Source: Bacteroidales bacterium UBA1410 (GTDB taxonomy: Bacteria > Bacteroidota > Bacteroidia > Bacteroidales > Dysgonomonadaceae). Taken from it: a DNA stretch of 57,318 nucleotides. The notes beneath the pieces were generated by a model. That model had not been told where the DNA came from. It saw only the letters and a program-made list of their open reading frames with translations, and searched no databases. Numbering within the stretch: the stretch's first letter is position 1; every line of letters starts with the position of its first letter. The stretch lies in assembly GCA_002305015.1 (NCBI GenBank), contig DBPW01000024.1, positions 1-57,318 on the forward strand, read 5' to 3'. This document shows, in pieces, positions 16,873 to 24,091 of this stretch. Both the position numbers and the translations under genes were made by a program.

Positions 16873-16905
16873 AAGAGGGCGAATCACCATGTGATTCACC
16901 CTCTT
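16873..16905 (-). terminator. Terminator of the aldolase gene
   Basis: AAGAGGGcGAATCAC (16873-16887) pairs with GTGATTCaCCCTCTT (16891-16905), one mismatch in a 15-bp stem with a tiny loop. It is 60 bases beyond the aldolase stop and is followed on the minus strand by TTTG. A smaller CGGAGA/TCTCCG hairpin lies at 16839-16855. Confidence 0.75.
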
Positions 16906-16964
16906 CTTTATCATTCAACTATTGCCAACCGGTTTACACCCCGTTGAGCAATATATCCTTTTTA

Positions 16965-17957
16965 TTATGCCTTACCGGCACTTCCCAACACGTTTTGGGT
17001 TTTGTGCATATACAATTTCTTCAATTCATCACGAGCCGGACCCAGGTATTTACGAGGATCAAATTCAGCCGGTTGTGTCCAAAGCACTCTACGCACGGCA
17101 GCCGTCATAGCCAAACGTCCATCGGAATCGATATTGATCTTGCAAACAGCCGATTTGGCAGCCTCACGCAGTTGCTCTTCTGGAACACCGATAGAATCCT
17201 TCAATTGACCTCCATAACGATTAATTTCATCTACATACTCTTGGGGAACAGAAGAAGCGCCATGAAGTACGATAGGGAATCCGGGAATACGTTTCTCCAC
17301 TTCTTTCAGGATATCGAAACGTAAAGGAGGAGGAACTAATCTTCCATTTGCATCCCGTGTACATTGTTCGGGTTTAAATTTATATGCACCATGAGAAGTT
17401 CCGATAGAAATCGCCAATGAATCCACATTTGTACGACTTACAAAATCAACAACTTCATCAGGATCGGTATAGGTATGATGTTCTGCTTTAACATCGTCTT
17501 CAATGCCTGCCAGCACACCCAATTCTCCCTCTACGGTTACATCAAATTGATGAGCATAATCAACCACCTTCTTGGTCAAGGCCACATTTTCATCATAGGA
17601 CAGATGCGAACCATCGATCATTACCGACGAAAATCCGAATTCGATGCAACTTTTACACAGTTCGAAACTATCTCCGTGATCGAGATGAAGCACGATGGGA
17701 ATAGCATATCCCAGTTCTTTTGCAAACTCAACCGCCCCTTGAGCCATATACCGCAACAACGTTTGATTGGCGTATTTGCGTGCACCGCTCGATACCTGCA
17801 AAATCACGGGGGATTTTGTTTCCACACAGGCAGAAATAATAGCCTGCAATTGTTCCATATTATTGAAATTGAATGCAGGAATTGCATAACCGCCTTCCAT
17901 TGCCTTTTTAAACAGCTCTCTTGAGTTTACAAGACCCAATTCTTTATAACTAACCAT
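16965..17957 (-). CDS. fba: Fructose-bisphosphate aldolase, class II
   Basis: A zinc-dependent TIM-barrel aldolase interconverting fructose 1,6-bisphosphate with dihydroxyacetone phosphate and glyceraldehyde 3-phosphate. Zinc and phosphate sites are visible: LHLDHGDSFE (about 91-100), VEGELGVLAG (about 142-151), SIGTSHGAYK and VLHGASSVP. At 330 residues it is close to other class II enzymes. It stands alone between an upstream promoter match and a downstream hairpin terminator, so it is probably monocistronic. The symbol fba is used because the A/B assignment is not clear by eye. Confidence 0.93.
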   Translation of the reverse strand: MVSYKELGLVNSRELFKKAMEGGYAIPAFNFNNMEQLQAIISACVETKSPVILQVSSGARKYANQTLLRYMAQGAVEFAKELGYAIPIVLHLDHGDSFELCKSCIEFGFSSVMIDGSHLSYDENVALTKKVVDYAHQFDVTVEGELGVLAGIEDDVKAEHHTYTDPDEVVDFVSRTNVDSLAISIGTSHGAYKFKPEQCTRDANGRLVPPPLRFDILKEVEKRIPGFPIVLHGASSVPQEYVDEINRYGGQLKDSIGVPEEQLREAAKSAVCKINIDSDGRLAMTAAVRRVLWTQPAEFDPRKYLGPARDELKKLYMHKTQNVLGSAGKA

Positions 17958-18299
17958 TGTTTTAGTTTTTAGTGTGATTAATAACTAAGTTGCCTTTAAC
18001 AGCTCCACAAATGTAGGAAAATTATTGCGAAAAAATGGAATATGTTGAATAATGCAGAGGCATTTTCTTTTTTTTAACCGAATATGTAAAAATATAAAAT
18101 AATCGACCGGATAAACAGCGAAAAAACAAAAAAATGGGGATTAAAGGAAGTTGTTTCATTATTTTTATTACTTTTACATATACATAACTGACATCCTCGT
18201 GAAATCCCGGGGAACGAAATAATCACGGCGATTTTCATGCGAATGAAAAGATAGCGGCACCTTAAAAGTTAATTGTGTTGATTGATAAAACATTAAAAA
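17958..18299. promoter_or_regulatory. Divergent intergenic region, fba promoter at 18008-18015
   Basis: This 342-base gap separates the divergent aldolase and cytochrome bd operons. On the minus strand TACATTTG (18015-18008) matches TAnnTTTG and would drive fba. For the rightward operon only a weak match, TACTTTTA near 18170, is seen. The rest is AT-rich with no ORF or hairpin I can support. Confidence 0.45.
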
Positions 18300-18611
18300 A
18301 TGGAAAATTATAAAGAAGAAAACCAAATTCAAATCGAATTATCCGACGAAGTGGCCCAAGGTACCTATTCCAATTTGGCCATTATTTCCCATTCTTCATC
18401 CGAATTTGTTATCGATTTTATCCGGATTGTGCCGGGTGTGCCAAAAGCAAAAGTCAAATCGCGTATTATTCTTACTCCCGAAAACGCCAAACGCCTGCTT
18501 TTTGCGTTAAAAGACAATATCGAAAAATTTGAAAAAGTAAACGGCACTATTCATTTAGGAAACGAATCTGAAAATTTCTTTCCTCCCTTAGGGAAAATGG
18601 GAGAAGCATAA
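18300..18611 (+). CDS. DUF3467 family protein
   Basis: A 103-residue soluble protein matching DUF3467 (pieces SNLAIISHSSSEFVIDFIRI and RIILTPENAKRLLFALKDNI). The family is widespread in Bacteroidetes and has no established function; it lacks a signal peptide, so it should be cytoplasmic. The gene stops 8 bases before the DUF4492 gene and leads the cydAB cluster, so co-transcription is likely. That position hints at a role in assembling or regulating the oxidase, which is inference only. The ATG follows an A-rich stretch, as is common in this phylum. Confidence 0.85.
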   Translation: MENYKEENQIQIELSDEVAQGTYSNLAIISHSSSEFVIDFIRIVPGVPKAKVKSRIILTPENAKRLLFALKDNIEKFEKVNGTIHLGNESENFFPPLGKMGEA

Positions 18612-18619
18612 ATTTGCAT

Positions 18620-18868
18620 ATGGATACCAAGCTTACTCAACCGGCAAAAAAATTCAACTGGTTTTCCCTGTTTTGGGAAGGAGTTACCCACATGTCCATC
18701 CTGGGGAAAACACTATGGATTGTAGTCATCATAAAACTGATGGTCATGTTTGGCATTCTTAAACCTTTCTTTTTCCCCGATTTTTTAAATTCAAAATGCC
18801 AAAACGATAAAGATAAAGCCGCTTACGTGATAGAACAGCTGATTGACAGAACAAACCATACCCCATAA
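18620..18868 (+). CDS. DUF4492 family small membrane protein
   Basis: An 82-residue protein with a single strong membrane helix (about residues 28-50, LWIVVIIKLMVMFGILKPFF) and a charged C-terminal tail. It matches DUF4492, which is recurrently found just before cydA in Bacteroidetes. The ATG at 18620 is preferred over a TTG two codons earlier. cydA starts 21 bases after its stop. By position and topology it may be an accessory subunit of the bd oxidase, in the manner of CydX/CydS in other phyla, but no sequence similarity to those is visible. Confidence 0.82.
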   Translation: MDTKLTQPAKKFNWFSLFWEGVTHMSILGKTLWIVVIIKLMVMFGILKPFFFPDFLNSKCQNDKDKAAYVIEQLIDRTNHTP

Positions 18869-18889
18869 CAAATCGCTATACCTAAACCT

Positions 18890-20434
18890 ATGGAAATACT
18901 AAATGCATCGCTGGTCAATTGGTCAAGAGCACAGTTTGCTATGACTGCTGCTTACCACTGGCTATTTGTTCCGCTAACACTCGGACTAGGCGTGATGATG
19001 GCCATAATGGAAACCAACTATGTTCGCACAGGAGACGAAAAATGGAGAAAAACAGCTAAATTCTGGCAAACCATCTTTGGCATTAACTTTGCCATCGGCG
19101 TGGCTACCGGCATCATTCTTGAATTTCAGTTCGGCACTAACTGGTCGAACTACAGCTGGTTTGTTGGCGACATCTTCGGCGCCCCACTGGCTATTGAAGC
19201 CATTGTTGCCTTTTTTCTCGAAGCCACATTCATTTCTATTATGTTTTTCGGATGGAATAGAGTAAGCAAAAAAGCACATCTCACCGCCACATGGCTCACC
19301 ATCCTTGGCGCTACTCTTTCGGCCTATTGGATTTTGGTTGCCAACGCATGGATGCAATATCCCGTCGGCATGAATTTTAATCCCGATACGGTTCGTAACG
19401 AAATGACCGATTTTTGGGCTGTGGCTCTTTCTCCGGTTGCCGTCAACAAATTTTTTCATGCCGTCCTCTCGGGTTGGGGATTAGGCGCTTCTTTTGTTGT
19501 AGGAGTGGGATCTTGGTATTTACTTAAAAAACGGCATGTGGATTTTGCTTTGAAAAGCATAAAAATGGGGGCGGCATTCGGGTTCATTTCATTTATCTTG
19601 TTGGCGGTTACCGGAGATGGTTCAGCCTATCAGGTTGCACAAAAACAACCCATGAAACTCGCTTCAATGGAAGGACTGTACAAAGGGAAAACAGGTGCAG
19701 GAATGGTTGCTTTCGGAATTTTAAATCCCAATAAGCAAGCGTATAACGACAGCATCGATCCGTATTATTTCAAAATAGAACTACCCAAATTATTATCGCT
19801 GTTGGGATATCGCGATATTAATGCCTTTGTGCCCGGCATCAACGATATCGTTGACGGAGGATATACCCTTCCTGATGGAGAAAAAGCATTATCGTTTGAC
19901 GAAAAAAAAGAACACGGACAACTTGCCATTCAAGCATTAGCCAACTACCGGAAGGCAAAACAGGAAGGAAGAGATGCCGATGCAGCTGAATATAAAAACA
20001 CGCTGCAAGAAAATTATGCCTATTTCGGATATGGCTATTTAAAGACAGGGCAAGACAGCATTCCCCATGTACCCCTCACATTTTACAGCTTTCATCTTAT
20101 GGTGATCATCGGGTTCTATTTTATTCTGATGTTTGCCATCGTGTGGTATTTTGGGCACAAAAAGAAAATGGAATCGGCAAAATGGCTTCAATACATTGCG
20201 TTGTGGAGCATTCCGCTGGCTTATCTTGCCGGTCAATTGGGATGGATTGTTGCCGAAGTTGGACGCCAGCCATGGACAATACAAGACGTTTTGCCGGTTC
20301 AGGCAGCCGTATCGGGATTGTCAACCGGAAATGTGATCACCACCTTCATTCTGTTTGCCACGTTGTTTACGCTGCTTCTCGTTGCAGAAGTAACGATAAT
20401 GGTAAAACAAATAAAAAAGGGTCCCGAAATATAA
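18890..20434 (+). CDS. cydA: Cytochrome bd quinol oxidase subunit I
   Basis: CydA carries the haems and the quinol site of the bd oxidase, which reduces oxygen to water in the inner membrane. Haem ligands are recognisable: His23 in AAYHWLF (haem b595), His190 in NKFFHAVLSGW and Met404 in FYSFHLMVIIG (haem b558). GRQPW (458-462) is the conserved quinol-oxidase motif. The 514-residue length fits, with about nine membrane helices. The periplasmic Q-loop region (about 255-390) is hydrophilic and differs in sequence from E. coli. In strict or nanaerobic Bacteroidales this enzyme serves in oxygen scavenging and low-oxygen respiration. Confidence 0.96.
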   Translation: MEILNASLVNWSRAQFAMTAAYHWLFVPLTLGLGVMMAIMETNYVRTGDEKWRKTAKFWQTIFGINFAIGVATGIILEFQFGTNWSNYSWFVGDIFGAPLAIEAIVAFFLEATFISIMFFGWNRVSKKAHLTATWLTILGATLSAYWILVANAWMQYPVGMNFNPDTVRNEMTDFWAVALSPVAVNKFFHAVLSGWGLGASFVVGVGSWYLLKKRHVDFALKSIKMGAAFGFISFILLAVTGDGSAYQVAQKQPMKLASMEGLYKGKTGAGMVAFGILNPNKQAYNDSIDPYYFKIELPKLLSLLGYRDINAFVPGINDIVDGGYTLPDGEKALSFDEKKEHGQLAIQALANYRKAKQEGRDADAAEYKNTLQENYAYFGYGYLKTGQDSIPHVPLTFYSFHLMVIIGFYFILMFAIVWYFGHKKKMESAKWLQYIALWSIPLAYLAGQLGWIVAEVGRQPWTIQDVLPVQAAVSGLSTGNVITTFILFATLFTLLLVAEVTIMVKQIKKGPEI

Positions 20435-20480
20435 TTTTACGGAATCGTTATTCTTATTTTCAATTCATAATAAAGAGCAT

Positions 20481-21638
20481 ATGATTACCTATTCCTTTTT
20501 GCAGCATTACTGGTGGTTTATCATTTCACTTCTTTGCGGAGTGTTGACGTTTCTTCTTTTTGTGCAGGGCGGACAATCGATGTTATATTCCCTCGCAAAA
20601 ACCGAAGACGAAAAAAAACTGTTGGTGAATGCGTTGGGCAGAAAGTGGGAATACACCTTCACCACACTCGTAACTTTCGGCGGTGCGTTTTTTGCTTCGT
20701 TCCCTTTATTTTATTCAACCAGCTTTGGTGGCGCCTACTGGGTTTGGATGTTGCTGCTGTTTTGTTTTGTGCTTCAGGCAGTGTCGTATGAATTTCATTC
20801 GAAACCCGGAAATATTTTCGGTGCGAATACCTATCGTGCCTTTCTATTCATCAACGGGGTATTGGGAACTTTTTTGCTGGGTGTTGCCGTTGCCACGTTC
20901 TTTACCGGTTCGGCTTTCAGCGTAAACAAAGAAAATCTGCTAAGTGTAGGAAGTACCGGCGGAGGTGTTATTAGCCGTTGGGAAAACCCCTTTCACGGAC
21001 TGGAGGCCTTGGGAAATCTCAGAAACTGGTGTTTAGGGTTGAGCCTATTGTTTTTGGCTCGCACGCTTGCCGCATTATTTTTTGTCAACCGATTAGATCA
21101 CGCTGCTTTGGTGGAAAAATCAAAGAAATATGTGCTATATAACGGCGTACCTTTTGTCATCTTTTTCCTCATTTTTCTCGTCCGGACGCTCTTTGCCGAA
21201 GGGTTTGCCGTAGATCCCGGTTCGGGAATAGTTTCGATGGAAAAGATGAAATATTTGCACAATTTTCTGCAAATGCCTATCGTACTCGTTATGTTTTTAC
21301 TTGGAGTTGCGGCCGTTTTATACGGCATTGCCGGAACGGTTTTTAAAAACGATTTCAGGAAAGGAATTTGGTATTCCGGCGTGGGAACAGTATTGACGGT
21401 AACCCTGTTGTTGCTGATTGCCGGATACAACCATACGGCTTACTATCCTTCTACCTACGATCTGCAAAGTTCGCTGACCATTCAGAATTCATCCTCTAGC
21501 GAATTCACCCTGAGGGTGATGTTCTACGTTTCGCTGCTGGTGCCGGTTGTAATAGGTTATATAGTTTACGCTTGGCGCTCACTGGAGAAGAAACCATTGA
21601 GTATGGAGGATCTGAAATCCGATGAACATGCTTATTAA
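20481..21638 (+). CDS. cydB: Cytochrome bd quinol oxidase subunit II
   Basis: CydB is the membrane partner of CydA, without the catalytic haems. The 385-residue protein has about eight to nine hydrophobic segments, an N-terminal block FLLFVQGGQSMLY typical of CydB, and the GREW-like RKWEYTFTTLVTFGGAFFASFPLFYST region. It follows cydA after 46 bases. No cydCD, needed for haem insertion in some bacteria, is in the window. No clear terminator follows. Confidence 0.94.
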   Translation: MITYSFLQHYWWFIISLLCGVLTFLLFVQGGQSMLYSLAKTEDEKKLLVNALGRKWEYTFTTLVTFGGAFFASFPLFYSTSFGGAYWVWMLLLFCFVLQAVSYEFHSKPGNIFGANTYRAFLFINGVLGTFLLGVAVATFFTGSAFSVNKENLLSVGSTGGGVISRWENPFHGLEALGNLRNWCLGLSLLFLARTLAALFFVNRLDHAALVEKSKKYVLYNGVPFVIFFLIFLVRTLFAEGFAVDPGSGIVSMEKMKYLHNFLQMPIVLVMFLLGVAAVLYGIAGTVFKNDFRKGIWYSGVGTVLTVTLLLLIAGYNHTAYYPSTYDLQSSLTIQNSSSSEFTLRVMFYVSLLVPVVIGYIVYAWRSLEKKPLSMEDLKSDEHAY

Positions 21639-21735
21639 TAAGAGAGAGAGCATTTTATCGAGGATAATCGCAGAATAATCGGAGCATCGTTCCATTTTTT
21701 TCTTTTGAAAACAACCATAATTCTTATAAAAAGTG

Positions 21736-21743
21736 TATTTTTG
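21736..21743 (+). promoter_or_regulatory. Putative -7 element of the lipoprotein-rsmG pair
   Basis: TATTTTTG matches TAnnTTTG and lies 26 bases before the lipoprotein ATG. No firm -33 element was identified. Confidence 0.5.
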
Positions 21744-21769
21744 CAAACGATGAATAGAGGATTGTGTTC

Positions 21770-22678
21770 ATGAAAAGACAAAAAAATTTATATGCAATTT
21801 TCTTTTGCATAGCGGTGCTTTTTTGTTTTATTTCTTGCAAAAACGGAAACAGCGCGTTCAGCAATACCAACGGAATCGTATTTGATTCGCTTTTCGTAAC
21901 AAAAAAATCGCATTTGAACAACGATACCACCCAACCTTTTTGTAAAATAACCGTTCGTTTTGTTTATCCAAAAACTGCCGCAAAATCAGACGTGAATCAA
22001 TTGCAACAGGTGTTTATAGAAAACATGTTTGGTTATTCGTACATCCAATTTTCTCCTCAGGAAGCTTTAGAACACTATATTGCCAATTATATCGATAATT
22101 ATCAAAACGATGCAAAAACATTCAACGAGAATGTATCCGATATGAAACTCATGGGTACCTTAATGCCCGATTATTCCGATGAATGGGAAAATGCACATGG
22201 CGATACGTTATCGTATACCTTTTATTCGTATTACGAAACCCTTTCGGATACGATTTACTTTAACAAGAACAACATTTTGTCTTTTCAGGTAAGGCAAACC
22301 GGTAATAAAGGCGGGGAAACACCTTTTGAATCCTACAAAAACTGCGTAATTAATCTTAAAACAGGAAAAATCCTCACCGAAAACGATCTTTTTAAACCGG
22401 GATACGAGAAACAACTTCAGATGCTGTTTATCTCTTCCTTAATCAATCAAAACAGCGTTAAAACAACCGACGATCTGGAAGATTTGGGTTATTTCGGCAT
22501 TGAAGAAATCATGCCGAATAAAAATTTTCTTGTCAATGAAAAAGGGATTACCTATGTGTTTAACAAAGGAGAATATGCAGCCTATCCGTTAAATGCCCAA
22601 GTCGTTTTTCTTCCCTACGACGCATTGCGACCTATACTGAAAGAAAACACCCTTGTCTCAAAATTAGCTGCCAAATAA
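21770..22678 (+). CDS. Lipoprotein with DUF4163 and DUF3298 (RsiV-like) domains
   Basis: A 302-residue exported lipoprotein: hydrophobic leader and lipobox FISC with Cys23. The middle region (about 55-150) looks like DUF4163 (PdaC/SigV-type) and the C-terminal region (about 165-290) like DUF3298, with GNKGGETPFESYKN followed by NLKTGKILTENDLF. The same pair of domains occurs in the extracytoplasmic part of the anti-sigma factor RsiV and in deacetylase-associated proteins; here there is no sigma factor or catalytic domain, so binding of a lysozyme-like or glycan ligand is only a guess. ATG at 21770 was chosen over GTG two codons earlier. Its stop abuts the rsmG start. Confidence 0.75.
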   Translation: MKRQKNLYAIFFCIAVLFCFISCKNGNSAFSNTNGIVFDSLFVTKKSHLNNDTTQPFCKITVRFVYPKTAAKSDVNQLQQVFIENMFGYSYIQFSPQEALEHYIANYIDNYQNDAKTFNENVSDMKLMGTLMPDYSDEWENAHGDTLSYTFYSYYETLSDTIYFNKNNILSFQVRQTGNKGGETPFESYKNCVINLKTGKILTENDLFKPGYEKQLQMLFISSLINQNSVKTTDDLEDLGYFGIEEIMPNKNFLVNEKGITYVFNKGEYAAYPLNAQVVFLPYDALRPILKENTLVSKLAAK

Positions 22679-23308
22679 ATGCCGGATCTGATAAAAAAGT
22701 ATTTCCCTTACTTAACCGAGCTTCAACAACAGCAGTTTGATGCGCTTCATGATCTGTATAAAGAATGGAATGCCCATATAAACGTCATTTCCAGAAAAGA
22801 TATCGAAAACCTTTATCTCCATCATGTATTGCATTCATTGGCAATAGCCAAATTTATCCGCTTTGTACCTCATAGCAACGTTGTGGATGTGGGAACGGGT
22901 GGAGGTTTTCCCGGCATACCGCTGGCTATCTTTTTCCCCGATGTCCAATTTTTATTGTTGGACAGCATTGGTAAAAAAATTAAAGTTGCCGGTGAAATTT
23001 CAGCAGCCATTGGATTGCAGAATGTTGAATTTGCCCATTCACGCATTGAAGACGAAAAAAGAATATTCGATTTCGTGGTCAGTCGTGCCGTCATGTCTTT
23101 ACCCGATTTGGTAAAAACCACACGAAAAAACATCTCTCCTCAGCACAAAAATGCGCTTCCTAATGGCATTATTTGTCTCAAAGGCGGCAATTTGACCCTC
23201 GAAATAAAACCTTTCGCCGATAAAGCCAAGGTCACACCGTTATCGCTATATTTTGAAGAACCATTTTTCGAAACAAAACAATTGATATACGTTCCCGTTA
23301 TCAACTAA
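22679..23308 (+). CDS. rsmG: 16S rRNA (guanine-N7) methyltransferase RsmG
   Basis: RsmG (GidB) methylates N7 of G527 (E. coli numbering) in 16S rRNA with S-adenosylmethionine. The SAM motif VVDVGTGGGFPGIPLAI (about 68-84) is diagnostic, as are VISRKDIENLYLHHVLHSL upstream and the late LKGGNL. At 209 residues it has normal length. The ATG directly follows the stop of the lipoprotein gene with no gap, so the two are probably translated from one message. Loss of this enzyme gives low-level streptomycin resistance in other bacteria. Confidence 0.94.
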   Translation: MPDLIKKYFPYLTELQQQQFDALHDLYKEWNAHINVISRKDIENLYLHHVLHSLAIAKFIRFVPHSNVVDVGTGGGFPGIPLAIFFPDVQFLLLDSIGKKIKVAGEISAAIGLQNVEFAHSRIEDEKRIFDFVVSRAVMSLPDLVKTTRKNISPQHKNALPNGIICLKGGNLTLEIKPFADKAKVTPLSLYFEEPFFETKQLIYVPVIN

Positions 23309-23352
23309 CGATTATTATCGAGCTTTTCAGGCGCTAATTGGAAAGAAAAAAC

Positions 23353-23360
23353 TATTTTTG
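23353..23360 (+). promoter_or_regulatory. Putative -7 element of the MBL hydrolase gene
   Basis: TATTTTTG matches TAnnTTTG and lies 48 bases before the ATG. A TTG at 23338-23340 is too close to serve as a standard -33 element. Confidence 0.45.
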
Positions 23361-23408
23361 TAAAATATACAACAGTACTCCGTTTGAATTGCAAATTTCG
23401 TTCTATTG

Positions 23409-24059
23409 ATGAAAATTAAATTGTTTGAGTTTAGTCCCTTAGTCGTAAATACATATGTACTTTCCGATGAAACAGGTGAATGTGTGGTAATAGACCCCGC
23501 GTGTCTGCATCCCGACGAAAAAGAAATGTTATTCAGCTATATTGTAAGCAACAATCTCAGGGTAAAACATCTGTTGAACACCCATTTGCATTTCGATCAT
23601 GTATTGGGAAATAATTTTGTTGCTTCGCAATTCGGCGTCAAACCCGAAGCACATGCCGCCGACGAACCCTTATTAAAAAATATCCCTAACCAGCTAAGAA
23701 TGTTCGGAATCTATGCACCGAATCTTTCCATCCCTCCCATCGGAAAATATTTAAAAGAAAATGATATTGTTGCATTTGGCAATCAGCAATTGCACGTTTT
23801 TCATATTCCCGGACATTCACCGGGAAGCATCATTTTTTATCATAAAGCAACCCATAGTGCTTTTGTGGGCGATGTCCTTTTTAACGGCAGTATCGGAAGA
23901 ACCGATTTTGCTGAAGGCAATTACGATCTGCTGGTCGAAGGCATCAAAAACAAATTGTTTGTTTTGCCCGACGAAACAATTGTTTATCCCGGTCACGGAT
24001 CGGCAACCACTATCGGAAACGAAAAAAAATACAATCCTTTTGTAGGAAATGAATCATAA
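23409..24059 (+). CDS. Metallo-beta-lactamase-fold hydrolase (glyoxalase II-like)
   Basis: A 216-residue cytoplasmic hydrolase of the MBL superfamily. The metal-binding motif THLHFDH (59-65), His in IPGHSPGS (about 137), Asp in FVGDVLF (about 156) and the last His in YPGHGS are all present, giving a dinuclear site. The nearest described group is the YcbL/GloB-like MBL hydrolases, which act on thioesters such as S-lactoylglutathione analogues; the true substrate is unknown. ATG at 23409 was chosen, although a TTG one codon upstream is possible. gcvP starts 32 bases after the stop. Confidence 0.85.
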   Translation: MKIKLFEFSPLVVNTYVLSDETGECVVIDPACLHPDEKEMLFSYIVSNNLRVKHLLNTHLHFDHVLGNNFVASQFGVKPEAHAADEPLLKNIPNQLRMFGIYAPNLSIPPIGKYLKENDIVAFGNQQLHVFHIPGHSPGSIIFYHKATHSAFVGDVLFNGSIGRTDFAEGNYDLLVEGIKNKLFVLPDETIVYPGHGSATTIGNEKKYNPFVGNES

Positions 24060-24091
24060 AAAATTCAAACATCGCAAAAATCTTTCACGTT

